A DNA stretch of 64,000 nt from Sorangium aterium (lineage in GTDB: Bacteria; Myxococcota_A; Polyangia; Polyangiales; Polyangiaceae): NCBI RefSeq assembly GCF_028368935.1, contig NZ_JAQNDK010000002.1:930001-994000 (forward strand), in the 5' to 3' direction. Position numbers and translations under genes: made by a program. This document shows positions 39,042-48,357 of this stretch, piece by piece. The notes beneath the pieces are model-generated. The model saw only the letters and a program-made list of their open reading frames with translations, searched no databases and had not been told where the DNA came from. The number at the start of each line of letters is the position of its first letter. Within the stretch, counting starts at the first letter, position 1.

Positions 39042-41893
39042 TTCAGGAGCCCCTCCGCGTAACGCTTGACCGCCTCTCGCAGCCGCGGCTCCGAGGTCCC
39101 CCCGAGCCCCTCGAGCACGCGACGGCGGAACTCCTCGGGGCCCTTGTGCTTGTCCTTGTCCGGGATGTCGGCCTTCCTCGCCATGTTCCGCTCCCCTTCC
39201 GACTCGGCGTCGCCCTCCTGACCCTGGTCCTCGCTGCTCGACATCTCGAGCAGCCGCTGCGCGTCGCGCTGGCGCTCGTTGCCGCCCTCGCCGTCCCCCT
39301 CGGCGAGGGCGCGCTGGGCGTCGCGCATCGCCTGCTCGGCCTCGTCGAGGCGATCGAGCGTCTCCTCCGGCATGCGGCCGTCGCCGCGCTCGCCCCGCTT
39401 GCGGAGATCGCGCGCGCGGTCGGCGAGCGAGCCCTCGCGCTGGCTCGACTTCCCGAGGCCGTCCCGCGCCCGCTCCGCCGCCGCCTGCCGCAGCTTGCGC
39501 AGCGCCTCCTCGGCCCAGGCGAGCTCCTCGGCGAGCGGCTGCTGCGCCTCGGCGGCCTCGCGAGCGGCGCGCTCCTCGGGGAAGAAGCCGCCGGCTTGCG
39601 CGCCGAGCCGCTTGGCGTCGCCCAGCGAGCGCATCGCGCCACGGCCGCTCGTCACCGCTTCCCCGGGCCGGCCCTGCTCCAGCGCGCCGGCCATCGCCTC
39701 GGCCTGCTCCCTGCCAGCCGCCGCGGCGGACTCGGCCGAGCCCGGCGCCGCGCCCGGCTGCGGCAGGTCCCGCACGGCCTCGCGGATCGCCTCCGCGTGC
39801 TTCTTCGCCTCCTCCCGGAGCGCCGCGATGTCCTCGGGCCGCGACGCGCGCGAGAGCTCCTCGGCGACAGCGTTCGTCTCGGCGGCGTGATCGCGCGCGA
39901 GCTCCTCGAGATCCCGCTCGCTCTGGGCGACGCTCTCGTCGGCGTTCGACGCGTCCCCGGGGTCGGGCCCGCGCGGCGCGCCCGACTCCACCCCGCCGCG
40001 GCCGCCGCCGCCGAACGAAGGCTCCGGCCGCCTGAGCCGCGCCGCGAGGTCGCGCGCCGAAAGCTCGGTGTGCAGCCAGTCGCCGACGCCGCGGGCGCGT
40101 GCGATCCTGCGCAGATCGTTCGCGACGATCTCGCCGAGGTCGAGGCCGAGCTCGCCGAGCTTGCCGAGCTCGACCCCCCCGCCGCCCAGCACCGTGACGG
40201 CCGCCTCCAGGCGGACCTCGCCGCCCTCGCGGTCGCCGCTGCCCAGCAGCTCGGCCGCAGCCGCCGCCTCGTCCGCGACGTCGGCGAGCCGCTGGGCGAC
40301 GGCCCGGGCGTCGCGGTGGCCCAGGCCGCGCAGGCCGGCGTCGAACGCGAGCAGCGCGCCCTCGGTCTCGTCGAGCAGCCCCTGGTGCGCCGCGCGGGTC
40401 GTCGACTTCCGCTCGGCGGCGAGCGCCGCGTCGAGCCGGGCCAGCTGACCTCGGGCGAGCGACGCGATGCGCCCCCGCACCCGCAGCCCGCCGTGATCCG
40501 CGGAGAGCGCCGCCTCGACCACCGCCCTGGCGGTCGCCTGCACCTCGGCCTCGTGCGCCGCGTGAGCCGCCGCGCCGCCCGCCTCCGGCGTCCTCTGGCC
40601 GATGCGGTCGGCGAGCAGATCCGTGAGGGCGTCGCGCGCCTTCACGAGCGCGGCGTAGCGCCGCGCCTCGGGCTCGCCCACCTGCGGCGGGACGACCAGG
40701 ATCGCCTCGCTCCTGCCCCACTTCGGGCCCTCGATCGGATCGTTGTCCCGCGCCTCGATCCGCACCTCGACGGGCACGTACGTCCTGCGGAAGAAGGGAT
40801 CGCGCGCCCGGAGCTCGTAGCCTCCGCGATCGACCTTCGCGTCCGCCGCCGGCCGCGAGAGCACCCGCCGCTCCTCCTTCGCTCCGGCGCGCAGGACGAG
40901 ATTGACCTCGCGCAGGCCGTGATCGTCGGTGATCTCGTAGCGGAGCGGGATGCTGGGCTCGTCGAGGAGCTTCACCGTGCGCGGCGCGCCCTCGAGCGTG
41001 ACGCGCGGCGCGTCGTCCGGGATCGACACGACGCGCTGCGCGTCGGCCTGCCGGACGCGCACCCGCCCGAAGCGCGCGGCCGCCTGGAGGGTCGTCGACT
41101 CGCCGAGCGTCCAGCGGGCGACCACGGCGCCCTTGCCGTCGTCGACGAACGGCACCTCGGCGCCGCCGTCCGTCAGCACGAGCGCGCGCCCCGCGCGGAC
41201 GGGGCGGCCGCGCACCGTGATCACGGTCCCTCGCGGCTGCATCGTCGGCGCGAACGGCAGGAGCTCCTCCGCGCCCTGGTGCAGGTACTCGGGGGGCGCC
41301 GCCGTCATCTCGACCTCCTCGATCCACGGCAGATCGAGGGGAGCCTCGCCGCCGCGGGCGGCGAGGACGTCGAGCCCCTCGACGACGCGCGACGGCTCGA
41401 TCGCCGCCGCCGCGAGCGCCGCCGCGCCGAGGGCGAGGCCCGCGCCCGCCCACCGCGTCGCCGCCTGTCGCGCGCGCGCGATGATGCGCGCCTGCGAGGC
41501 GCGGCCGAGCAGCCGCCGGAGGTGCAGGCCGGCGAGCTCCGGCGAGCCGACGCGATCGTCGGCCGCGGCGCGATCCGCGAGCGTGAGCGCCCGCAGGGTC
41601 GCAGCGCCGAGCGCCTCGTCCGTGCGGCCGATGATCTCGCGCACCGTGCGCCGGGCGTCGCCGCGCCGCCGCCGCACGAGGACGGCCCGCGCGGCGATCG
41701 CCGCGAGCAGCAGCGCGAGCCCGGCGCCGGCGAGCCCGCGGGCGAGAGGGGACCCCACGCGCGCCACGTGCGCCGCGCCGAACAGCCCTGCGCAGGCCGC
41801 CGCGGTGAGCGCGCGCCGCGCGGAGGGGCCTACCTCCGCATCCCAGACGGAGCGCAGCCGCGCGATGGACAGGGCCGGCGCCTCGTTATCCAT
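39038..41893 (-). CDS. DUF4175-family membrane protein
   Basis: A 951-residue protein. Hydrophobic segments lie at about 25-75 (AAACAGLFGAAHV and AGLALLLAAIAARAVLV) and 148-166 (GAGLALGAAALAAAAI), then a large region with beta domains (residues 190-430) and a long coiled-coil, Gln/Glu/Arg-rich C-terminal half. This matches DUF4175-type proteins found in delta- and alphaproteobacteria; their function is unknown. It is followed without a gap by the metallopeptidase gene (ATGA overlap). No catalytic motif is seen. TACCCT lies 9 bases before the ATG and there is no Shine-Dalgarno sequence. Confidence 0.82.
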   Translation of the reverse strand: MDNEAPALSIARLRSVWDAEVGPSARRALTAAACAGLFGAAHVARVGSPLARGLAGAGLALLLAAIAARAVLVRRRRGDARRTVREIIGRTDEALGAATLRALTLADRAAADDRVGSPELAGLHLRRLLGRASQARIIARARQAATRWAGAGLALGAAALAAAAIEPSRVVEGLDVLAARGGEAPLDLPWIEEVEMTAAPPEYLHQGAEELLPFAPTMQPRGTVITVRGRPVRAGRALVLTDGGAEVPFVDDGKGAVVARWTLGESTTLQAAARFGRVRVRQADAQRVVSIPDDAPRVTLEGAPRTVKLLDEPSIPLRYEITDDHGLREVNLVLRAGAKEERRVLSRPAADAKVDRGGYELRARDPFFRRTYVPVEVRIEARDNDPIEGPKWGRSEAILVVPPQVGEPEARRYAALVKARDALTDLLADRIGQRTPEAGGAAAHAAHEAEVQATARAVVEAALSADHGGLRVRGRIASLARGQLARLDAALAAERKSTTRAAHQGLLDETEGALLAFDAGLRGLGHRDARAVAQRLADVADEAAAAAELLGSGDREGGEVRLEAAVTVLGGGGVELGKLGELGLDLGEIVANDLRRIARARGVGDWLHTELSARDLAARLRRPEPSFGGGGRGGVESGAPRGPDPGDASNADESVAQSERDLEELARDHAAETNAVAEELSRASRPEDIAALREEAKKHAEAIREAVRDLPQPGAAPGSAESAAAAGREQAEAMAGALEQGRPGEAVTSGRGAMRSLGDAKRLGAQAGGFFPEERAAREAAEAQQPLAEELAWAEEALRKLRQAAAERARDGLGKSSQREGSLADRARDLRKRGERGDGRMPEETLDRLDEAEQAMRDAQRALAEGDGEGGNERQRDAQRLLEMSSSEDQGQEGDAESEGERNMARKADIPDKDKHKGPEEFRRRVLEGLGGTSEPRLREAVKRYAEGLLK

Positions 41894-41956
41894 GGAGAGG
41901 CAAGGGTAACCGGCGGCGGGAAGTGGTCCAGCGGATCGGGTTGAGCACCCGGTGGG

Positions 41957-43243
41957 TCAGACGTCGAGCTCGCCGTCGGTCATGAACCAGCTCTCCGCGT
42001 CGAGCAGCACGCGCCGCAGCTCGTCGGGGAAGGCGGGATCGAGGTGTACGATGAGCCACCGCGAGCCGACGTTCGGCGGGTGGGGCCGGGAGAAGAACCC
42101 GAGCGCCCGCAGGCGGGCGCTGAACGAAGGGGGCGTCACGAGGAGCATGCCCACAGAGACATGCCCCTCTCGCCGCATCGCCTGGCAGAACTCGAGCAGC
42201 AGGGCGTCGAACGTGGGGCCGTTGTCCTCGCAGAACAGGTCGCTGACCTCGACCTTGTTGTTCCGCACCGAGTAGACGGCGTAGCCGAGCAGCCGCCCGT
42301 CGTGCCTGTCGAGCATGCAGAAGAAGCGGTATCGGGCGTTGCCGAGCTGCGCATAGCGCCAGTTCAGGAACTGGGCGCTCCGCTCGCCGACGATCGGCCA
42401 GGGCTTCGCCCGCGACCAGAGGGCGTCGAAGCGGTGATCGGCGGCGTCCACCAGCTCGGTGCGCACGCGGCTCCCCTTCGCGAGCAGCGCGGCGGTGTCC
42501 CGGAGCGCCATCGAGGCGTCGATGGCGCTCCCCGCGGCCCGGACCAGGAGGTTGTCCGGCTTCACGGTCGCCCGCTGGACGACGCGCTCCGCCGCGGTCG
42601 ATAGCGCCTGCGCGAGCGGGGCGGGCGCGGCGCCCGGCTCCGCCGCCTCCCAGAGCGCGCGCCAGCGAGGGTGGGGGACCGCCGACGCGGCCCGCTCGGC
42701 GACCCGCTGCACCACCGTGCTCACGGTGCTCCGCTGCTCGCCGGCCGACGAGGCCGCGAGCTCGTTCAGCTTGTACGCCGCCATGAGGGGCCGGACCCAG
42801 ATGATGGAATCGGCGATCTTCTTGTAGCCGGCGCGCTGGAAGATCGGGAATGAGGCCTTGTTGGGGAAGCCGAACACGAAATCGACCCCGGCGTCGCGGC
42901 AACCCCTCGCGAGCTCTCGCTGGATGCTCATGGCGGCCCCCGCGATGCGGTGCGCCTTGGTCACGCCGAAATCGCCGAGGACGCCGGCCTTGAGCTTGCG
43001 CCCGTCGACGTACAGATCGCGCGGGTAGAACGAGCCGCTCCCGATGATCTCCCGCTCCGGTCCGTGAAAGCCCATCCAGGTCCGCGGGGGGCCGGCCGGG
43101 TTCTGCTCCTGGAACCAGCGCATCCGCCGCTCCACGAGCTCCTGCGATACCTCGCCGTGGGCGAGGTTCTCTTTCCAGAGCTGCGCGAGGACGTCCCTGT
43201 GCTCTTCCGGCTGGATGCGGGCGGCGCTGTAGACCTTCTCCAT
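41957..43243 (-). CDS. GNAT-like acyltransferase
   Basis: A 428-residue protein from the ATG at 43243, preceded by GGAAAG. The N-terminal 150 residues resemble a GNAT fold (EIIGSGSFYPRD, GVLGDFGVTKAHRIAGAAMSI, FVFGFPNKASFPIFQRAGYKKI), including the typical 'friend-or-foe' helix ending RAGYKK. The C-terminal half (YRFFCMLDRHDGRLLGYAVYS, HPPNVGSRWLIVHLD) looks like a second GNAT-type domain, as in peptidoglycan or polysaccharide biosynthesis acyltransferases. Substrate unknown. The frame is open to 43360 but that part lacks similarity to the fold. Confidence 0.78.
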   Translation of the reverse strand: MEKVYSAARIQPEEHRDVLAQLWKENLAHGEVSQELVERRMRWFQEQNPAGPPRTWMGFHGPEREIIGSGSFYPRDLYVDGRKLKAGVLGDFGVTKAHRIAGAAMSIQRELARGCRDAGVDFVFGFPNKASFPIFQRAGYKKIADSIIWVRPLMAAYKLNELAASSAGEQRSTVSTVVQRVAERAASAVPHPRWRALWEAAEPGAAPAPLAQALSTAAERVVQRATVKPDNLLVRAAGSAIDASMALRDTAALLAKGSRVRTELVDAADHRFDALWSRAKPWPIVGERSAQFLNWRYAQLGNARYRFFCMLDRHDGRLLGYAVYSVRNNKVEVSDLFCEDNGPTFDALLLEFCQAMRREGHVSVGMLLVTPPSFSARLRALGFFSRPHPPNVGSRWLIVHLDPAFPDELRRVLLDAESWFMTDGELDV

Positions 43244-43413
43244 GGCTTTCCGGTGCGCTCTCCTGGCGCGGCAGAGCGGCGCGCCGCGCCCGTCATGGCC
43301 GAAGGCGGCGAGGGCGTCAATCGCGCCTGGCGACGCGGCGAGGCGTTCCGCGCTGGGCACAGCGACGCCCGCGCGGCGAAGGCGTCATCACGGAACCGGA
43401 GTACACTCGCGCG

Positions 43414-45405
43414 ATGTCCCGCCGCGCCATCGCCGCCGTCGCCTGGCTCTCATTGCTGTTCGCCCTGGCTTGCAGCTCCGCGCTGCCGCCGCCCTCTCCG
43501 GACGCCTCGCAGGCGAAGACCAGCGGCGCCCCTGCGCGGCAGCCGGGCCCAGCCGCAGATCCGGGAGCCGCGCTCGATGATGTGATGGTCGCGGACGGCG
43601 ACCCCGGTCCGGTGCCTGTGACCCGCGCGGATCCGGCGCGCGGCAGCCGGCTCGCGCCCGTGACGATCGTCGTGTTCTCCGATTTCGAGTGCCCCTTCTG
43701 CAAGCATCTGGGCCGCACGCTCGGGCAGATCGAGCAGCGGTACGGCTCGGAGCGGCTGCGGATCGTGTGGAAGAACTTCCCGCTCGCCTTCCACAAACAG
43801 GCCCGGCCGACGGCCGAGGCCGCGATGGCGGTGTTCGCGCACGCTGGTCCCAAGGCCTTCTGGGCGTTCCATGACGCCATCTTCACGGCCGACGAGCGGC
43901 TCTCGGCGGAGCTCGAGGCCACCGCGCTCCGGCGGGCCGGGGTGACCCCCGGCCAGATCCAGCAGCTCGTCCAGCAGAGCGGGGCGGCGCAGAAGGTCGA
44001 CGCCGACATGGCGCTCGCCGGGCGGCTCGGCGTGAACGGCACGCCGGCGTCGTTCATCAACGGCGTCCTCCTCGTCGGCGCGCAGCCGGCGGAGCGGTTC
44101 GCCGAGATCATCGACGCGCAGCTCGCCGCGGCGCAGGCGCTCCGCGCCGAGGGGACGCCGCCGGAGCGGATCTACGCGGCGCTCGCGAAGAAGAACTTCG
44201 CCCCTCCTGCGGAGGAGCCCGACGACGCCGAAGAGGAAGGCGACGGCGGCGTTGTGCACCTCGTGCCCATCGGGGACTCGCCCGTGCGCGGCGCGGATAC
44301 GGCGCTCGTCACGATGGTGCTGTTCAGCGACTATCAGTGTCCGTTCTGCAGGCGGGTCACGCCGACGGTCGAGAAGCTCAGGGCGCAGTACGGCGACAAG
44401 CTGCGCGTCGTCTGGAAGGACAACCCGCTCCCGTTCCACCCCCGGGCCGAGCCCGCTGCAGAGCTCGCGCGCGAGGCCCGCGCCCAGAAGGGAAACGACG
44501 CCTTCTGGCAGGCCAACGATCGCCTGCTCGCCGGCGAGGCCGCCCTCGACGACGCCGCCCTCGAGGCCGTCGCCGCGGACCTCCGGCTGAACGTCACCGC
44601 GGTGAAGCGCGCCGTCGCCTCGCACAAGCACGCCGCCAAGATCGAGGCCGACGTGGATCTCGCCGACGATCTCGGCGCCCAGGGGACCCCGTACTTCTTC
44701 ATCAACGGCCGAAGCCTCGTCGGCGCGCAGCCGATCGAGAAGTTCCAGGCGATCATCGACGAGGAGATCGCCAAGGCGGAGGCGATGGTCGTGGCGGGGA
44801 CGCCGCGCGCGAAGGTCTACGAGGCCATCCAGAAGCAGGCGGTCCCGCCGGCGCCGCCGCCGAAGGTGTCCCTGCCGCCGGTGCCCAAGGGCCACCCCAG
44901 CAAGGGCGCGGCCGCGGGCAAGGTGGTCATCCAGGAGTTCTCCGATTTCCAGTGCCCTTTTTGCGCGCGCGCCGCCGCCACGATGGATGAGCTCATCAAG
45001 GCGTTCCCGGGCAAGGTCCGCGTGGTCTACCGCCACCTGCCGCTCCCCTTCCACCCGGAGGCGCAGCTGGCCGCCGAGGCGGCCATGGAAGCGCTCGCGC
45101 AGAAGGGGCCGGCCGGCTTCTGGAAGATGCACGACCTGCTCTTCAAGGCCCACGACGCCTCGAACCTCGACCGCGCGGCCCTGGAGCAGCACGCCGCGAG
45201 CCTCGGGCTCGACGCGGCGCGCTTCGCGAAGGCGCTCGACGAGCACACCCATCGCGCCGCCGTCGAGGCCGACGCGCAGGCCGCGCGGAGCGCCGGCATC
45301 ACCGGGACTCCCGGGTTCGTGATCAACGGTTACCTGGTCAGCGGAGCCCAGCCGCTCGCGAAATTCAAGAAGGTAGTTCGGCGCGCCCTCGGCGAAGCGA
45401 ACTGA
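43414..45405 (+). CDS. Lipoprotein with three tandem DsbA-like thioredoxin domains
   Basis: A 663-residue lipoprotein (signal MSRRAIAAVAWLSLLFALAC, lipidated C20). Three DsbA-family thioredoxin domains follow, each with an active-site CPFC: residue 93 (FSDFECPFC), 309 (FSDYQCPFC) and 514 (FSDFQCPFC). Each ends with the cis-Pro loop GTP (GVNGTPASFING, GAQGTPYFFING, GITGTPGFVING). The domains are about 205 residues apart and are joined by Pro-rich linkers. It is expected to act in the periplasm as a disulfide oxidase, isomerase or reductase. Triple fusions are unusual; most DsbA relatives have one domain. TACACT sits six bases before the ATG. Confidence 0.93.
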   Translation: MSRRAIAAVAWLSLLFALACSSALPPPSPDASQAKTSGAPARQPGPAADPGAALDDVMVADGDPGPVPVTRADPARGSRLAPVTIVVFSDFECPFCKHLGRTLGQIEQRYGSERLRIVWKNFPLAFHKQARPTAEAAMAVFAHAGPKAFWAFHDAIFTADERLSAELEATALRRAGVTPGQIQQLVQQSGAAQKVDADMALAGRLGVNGTPASFINGVLLVGAQPAERFAEIIDAQLAAAQALRAEGTPPERIYAALAKKNFAPPAEEPDDAEEEGDGGVVHLVPIGDSPVRGADTALVTMVLFSDYQCPFCRRVTPTVEKLRAQYGDKLRVVWKDNPLPFHPRAEPAAELAREARAQKGNDAFWQANDRLLAGEAALDDAALEAVAADLRLNVTAVKRAVASHKHAAKIEADVDLADDLGAQGTPYFFINGRSLVGAQPIEKFQAIIDEEIAKAEAMVVAGTPRAKVYEAIQKQAVPPAPPPKVSLPPVPKGHPSKGAAAGKVVIQEFSDFQCPFCARAAATMDELIKAFPGKVRVVYRHLPLPFHPEAQLAAEAAMEALAQKGPAGFWKMHDLLFKAHDASNLDRAALEQHAASLGLDAARFAKALDEHTHRAAVEADAQAARSAGITGTPGFVINGYLVSGAQPLAKFKKVVRRALGEAN

Positions 45406-45587
45406 ACACGACCGAACACGACCTGAACATGCGCGACACGCGCGACACGCGCGTCGCCGCCTGCCGCTCGCGCTCCGGGCTCCCGGCCCTGCGCTCCGAG
45501 TGAGCTGGCGCTCGGAGCGCCATGTTCGCTTCTCGGGCGCCTCGCCTCCATCGATATTGCGCTTCGAGCTCGTGATAGCCTGTCGCA

Positions 45588-46793
45588 ATGCCCAAACCGC
45601 GCGGTCGAGGGACATCGGCCGAACCCAGGCGCACCGTCAAGGCATCGAGCGGATCCGCGCGCGCGCGGCGTCAGGGCAAGGCGGGCGAGCGCGCGGGCGC
45701 GAAGGCGGGCCCGCCGGCCGCGCTGCGCGACAGGCAGGAGCGGGCGCCCGCGAGCTCGCGAGCCAGGCCCAGGAAGGCGAAGGCCGCGACCTCGCTCGCG
45801 GAGACCGCCGTCGTGAAGCGACCGGCGGCGCCGGAGAAGCGCGCCGCGGCCGAGCGACCGGCGGCGCCGAAGGGGCGGCCCCCGAGAGCGCGCGCCGGCG
45901 ATCAGGCCAGCGCCGCGCCTCCGAAGCGGCGGCCCCGGAACGCGAAGGCGAAGAGCGGAGCGGACGACGCGGAGCTCTCGCCGCCCCGGCCGCCTGAGCT
46001 CGACTGGGACGACACGCCGTCCGAGAGCGCCGAGGAGGTCCTCGCCCAGCGCTGGGCGGCGCGGGGTGAGGAGCTCTTCCAGCAGCTCGAGGGCCACGGC
46101 GCCGCGCTCCACGAGTACCGCGCCGATCTCAAGGAGGGGCGCTTCGTCTGGATCGCGCCGAACGGGCGCGTGTCCGCCGAGGCGAGCGCGCGCCTCCTGT
46201 GCAGCTGGTCGTGCGCGACCTCGGTCCTGGTCATGGCGTGGGCCGACCCGCTCGTCAGCGGCGCCGAGATCGAGCGCATCGACGGGATGCCCGCGGAGCA
46301 GGACGGCGTCGACGAGCAAGGCGCCTGGCAGATCGCGATGAGGGCGGCCGACGCCTGCAACGCCGCATACCTCTATCGCGTGTCCTCGCCGCAGGCCTGG
46401 TACTTCCTCGCGCTCGACGGGCTGACGTTCTCACCGAAGCGCACCTCGTTCCATCCCGGCGCGCCGGTCGGCCTCGTGCTGCGCGCCATCGGCGAGGTGC
46501 GCGAGGCGATCGCGTCCCGCGCCGAGCCCGCCGACGTCGTCCGCGACAGGATCTCGGCGCTCAGCGACTCGCTGTTCCACCAGGCCAGATATGCCTATCG
46601 CGACACCGACTGGGTCGCGCGCCTCGATCGGACCGGCTCGTGCCTCTCGCACCTCGCGAAGCGCATCCCGCGCGCGGGCTTCAGCGCGATCGCCGCGGGC
46701 CAGCGCATCGACGAGTGGCTCGAGCGCGAGCTCGCGCTCGAGCTGATCAACGCGCTCTCGCTCATCGAGGACGAGTGGAGCCTGTTCGGTTGA
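45588..46793 (+). CDS. Hypothetical protein with basic, histone-like N-terminus
   Basis: A 401-residue protein. The first 130 residues are Lys/Arg/Ala/Pro-rich and resemble eukaryotic-like histone H1 tails or AlgP-type DNA-binding tails (KAKAATSLAE, PKRRPRNAKAKSG). The remaining 270 residues form a compact alpha/beta domain that I do not recognise (DIDGMPAEQD-like loop, PQAWYFLALDGLTF, RLDRTGSCLSHLAKRIPRAGF). No signal peptide is present. TAGCCT lies six bases before the ATG without a Shine-Dalgarno sequence. Nucleoid association is an inference from the tail. Confidence 0.72.
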   Translation: MPKPRGRGTSAEPRRTVKASSGSARARRQGKAGERAGAKAGPPAALRDRQERAPASSRARPRKAKAATSLAETAVVKRPAAPEKRAAAERPAAPKGRPPRARAGDQASAAPPKRRPRNAKAKSGADDAELSPPRPPELDWDDTPSESAEEVLAQRWAARGEELFQQLEGHGAALHEYRADLKEGRFVWIAPNGRVSAEASARLLCSWSCATSVLVMAWADPLVSGAEIERIDGMPAEQDGVDEQGAWQIAMRAADACNAAYLYRVSSPQAWYFLALDGLTFSPKRTSFHPGAPVGLVLRAIGEVREAIASRAEPADVVRDRISALSDSLFHQARYAYRDTDWVARLDRTGSCLSHLAKRIPRAGFSAIAAGQRIDEWLERELALELINALSLIEDEWSLFG

Positions 46794-46819
46794 TGGAGCG
46801 CTGACGGGCGCGGCCGAGC

Positions 46820-46858
46820 CCGCGCCGCGGTCGACCCCCACCCCTCGCCGCGGCGCGG
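46820..46858 (+). terminator. Inverted repeat between 46793 and 46933 genes
   Basis: Arms ccgcgccgcgg (46820-46830) and ccgcggcgcgg (46848-46858) pair over 11 bp around a 17-base loop. It lies 27 bases after a stop codon. There is no T run. It may be a terminator; chance stems are frequent in such GC-rich sequence. Confidence 0.35.
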
Positions 46859-46932
46859 CCAAGCCCGCGCTGCGCGCGCCTGCGGCACCGGTCTTGAAGG
46901 GGTCGCAGGAGCGGACGTGAGGGGAGGGGGCG

Positions 46933-48264
46933 ATGGGGCGAGCGAAGCTGTTCGAGGATCGCAGGGACGCCGGGCGCCGGCTCGCGCAGCTGCTCTCGGG
47001 GTACAGGAGCGAGGCGCCGCTCGTGCTCGCCCTGCCGCGCGGCGGCGTCGAGGTGGGCTACGAGGTGGCGCGCGCGCTGGGCGCGCCGCTCGATGTGTGG
47101 ATCGTGCGCAAGCTCGGCGCGCCCGGGCAGCCGGAGCTCGGCGTGGGCGCGATCGCCGAGGGGGGCGAGGTGTACATCGATCGGGGCCTCGTCGCGGTGC
47201 TGGGGATCTCCGAGGCGGAGCTCGCCGAGATCGCGGAGCAGCAGGCCGCCGAGGTGGAGCGCGGGGTGCGCCGGTACCGGGGCGACAGGCCGATGCCCCG
47301 CGTCGAGGGGCGGACGGTGATCGTCGTGGACGACGGCATCGCGACCGGCGGCACCGTGCGGGCCGCGCTGCGCGATCTGCGCAAGCGCTCGCCGAGGCGG
47401 CTCGTGCTCGCCGCGCCCGTCGCCGCGCCGTCGAGCCTGTCGTCGCTCCGCCGCGAGGTCGACGCCATCGCTTGCATCGAGGAGGACCCGGGCCTCCAGG
47501 CGATCGGCGCCTACTACGAGGACTTCTCGCAGACGTCGGACGACGCCGTCTCCGCGCTGCTCGCCGAGGCGCAGCGCGAGGTCCCGAGGACAGAAGGGGC
47601 GGAGCGGCCCCTCTTCGTCGAGGCGGGGGCGGCGGCGCTGCCCGGGGATCTCGCGATCCCGGAGAGGGCGGGCGGCCTCGTGATCTTCGCGCACGGCAGC
47701 GGCAGCAGCCGGAGGAGCCCTCGCAACCGCTCGGTCGCGGAGGCGCTCTGGCGGTGGAGGCTGGCCACGCTGCTCTTCGACCTGCTCACCGACGAGGAGG
47801 AGGCGGAAGATCGCCGGAGCGCCCGCCTCCGCTTCGACGTCGACCTGCTCGCGCGGCGGCTGATCGGGGTGACGGACTGGGCGCTCGCGCGCCCCGAGCT
47901 CCGTCACCTCGCCGTCGGCTACTTCGGCGCGAGCACCGGCGCGGCGGCCGCGCTCATCGCCGCGGCGGCGCGGCCGCGCGTCGTGGGCGCCGTTGTGTCG
48001 CGCGGCGGCAGGCCCGACCTCGCGGGCCCGGCCCTGGCGATGGTGCGCGCGCCGACGCTGCTCATCGTGGGCAGCGCGGACACCCAGGTGCTGGCGCTGA
48101 ACCAGGCCGCCCTCGACGACCTCGCGGGCCCGCGCCGCCTCGCCGTCGTGCCTTCCGCGACGCACCTGTTCGAGGAGCCGGGCGCGCTCGCGGCGGTCGC
48201 CCGGCTCGCCGGCGAGTGGTTCGCGCGGCACCTGATCGCCAAAGGAGACGAGGCGAGGGCGTGA
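46933..48264 (+). CDS. Phosphoribosyltransferase-alpha/beta hydrolase fusion
   Basis: A 443-residue two-domain protein. Residues 1-215 are a type I phosphoribosyltransferase with the PRPP loop VIVVDDGIATGGT (129-141) and PRGGVEV (35-41). Residues 225-440 are an alpha/beta hydrolase of the dienelactone hydrolase type: FAHGSGSSRRSPRN (oxyanion region), nucleophile S334 in GASTG, D383 in VGSADTQV and H411 in SATHLFEEPG. The same fusion is widespread in bacteria but its substrates are not established. A GAGGGGAGGGGG Shine-Dalgarno region precedes the ATG. It is convergent with the next gene. Confidence 0.92.
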   Translation: MGRAKLFEDRRDAGRRLAQLLSGYRSEAPLVLALPRGGVEVGYEVARALGAPLDVWIVRKLGAPGQPELGVGAIAEGGEVYIDRGLVAVLGISEAELAEIAEQQAAEVERGVRRYRGDRPMPRVEGRTVIVVDDGIATGGTVRAALRDLRKRSPRRLVLAAPVAAPSSLSSLRREVDAIACIEEDPGLQAIGAYYEDFSQTSDDAVSALLAEAQREVPRTEGAERPLFVEAGAAALPGDLAIPERAGGLVIFAHGSGSSRRSPRNRSVAEALWRWRLATLLFDLLTDEEEAEDRRSARLRFDVDLLARRLIGVTDWALARPELRHLAVGYFGASTGAAAALIAAAARPRVVGAVVSRGGRPDLAGPALAMVRAPTLLIVGSADTQVLALNQAALDDLAGPRRLAVVPSATHLFEEPGALAAVARLAGEWFARHLIAKGDEARA

Positions 48265-48304
48265 CGCGTCGGGCGGCCGCCCTCGCAGGCTGCGGCGAGC
48301 GCGC

Positions 48305-48351
48305 CGCCGGCCGGCGCCCGGCGGGAGCGCTGGCGGGAGCGCCGGCCGGCG
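48305..48351. terminator. Bidirectional terminator candidate
   Basis: A perfect 13-bp inverted repeat, cgccggccggcgc (48305-48317) and gcgccggccggcg (48339-48351), with a 21-base loop that itself holds the direct repeat ggcgggagcgc. It fills the 93-base gap between two convergent genes, the position expected for a shared terminator. Confidence 0.5.
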
Positions 48352-48357
48352 CGGCGC

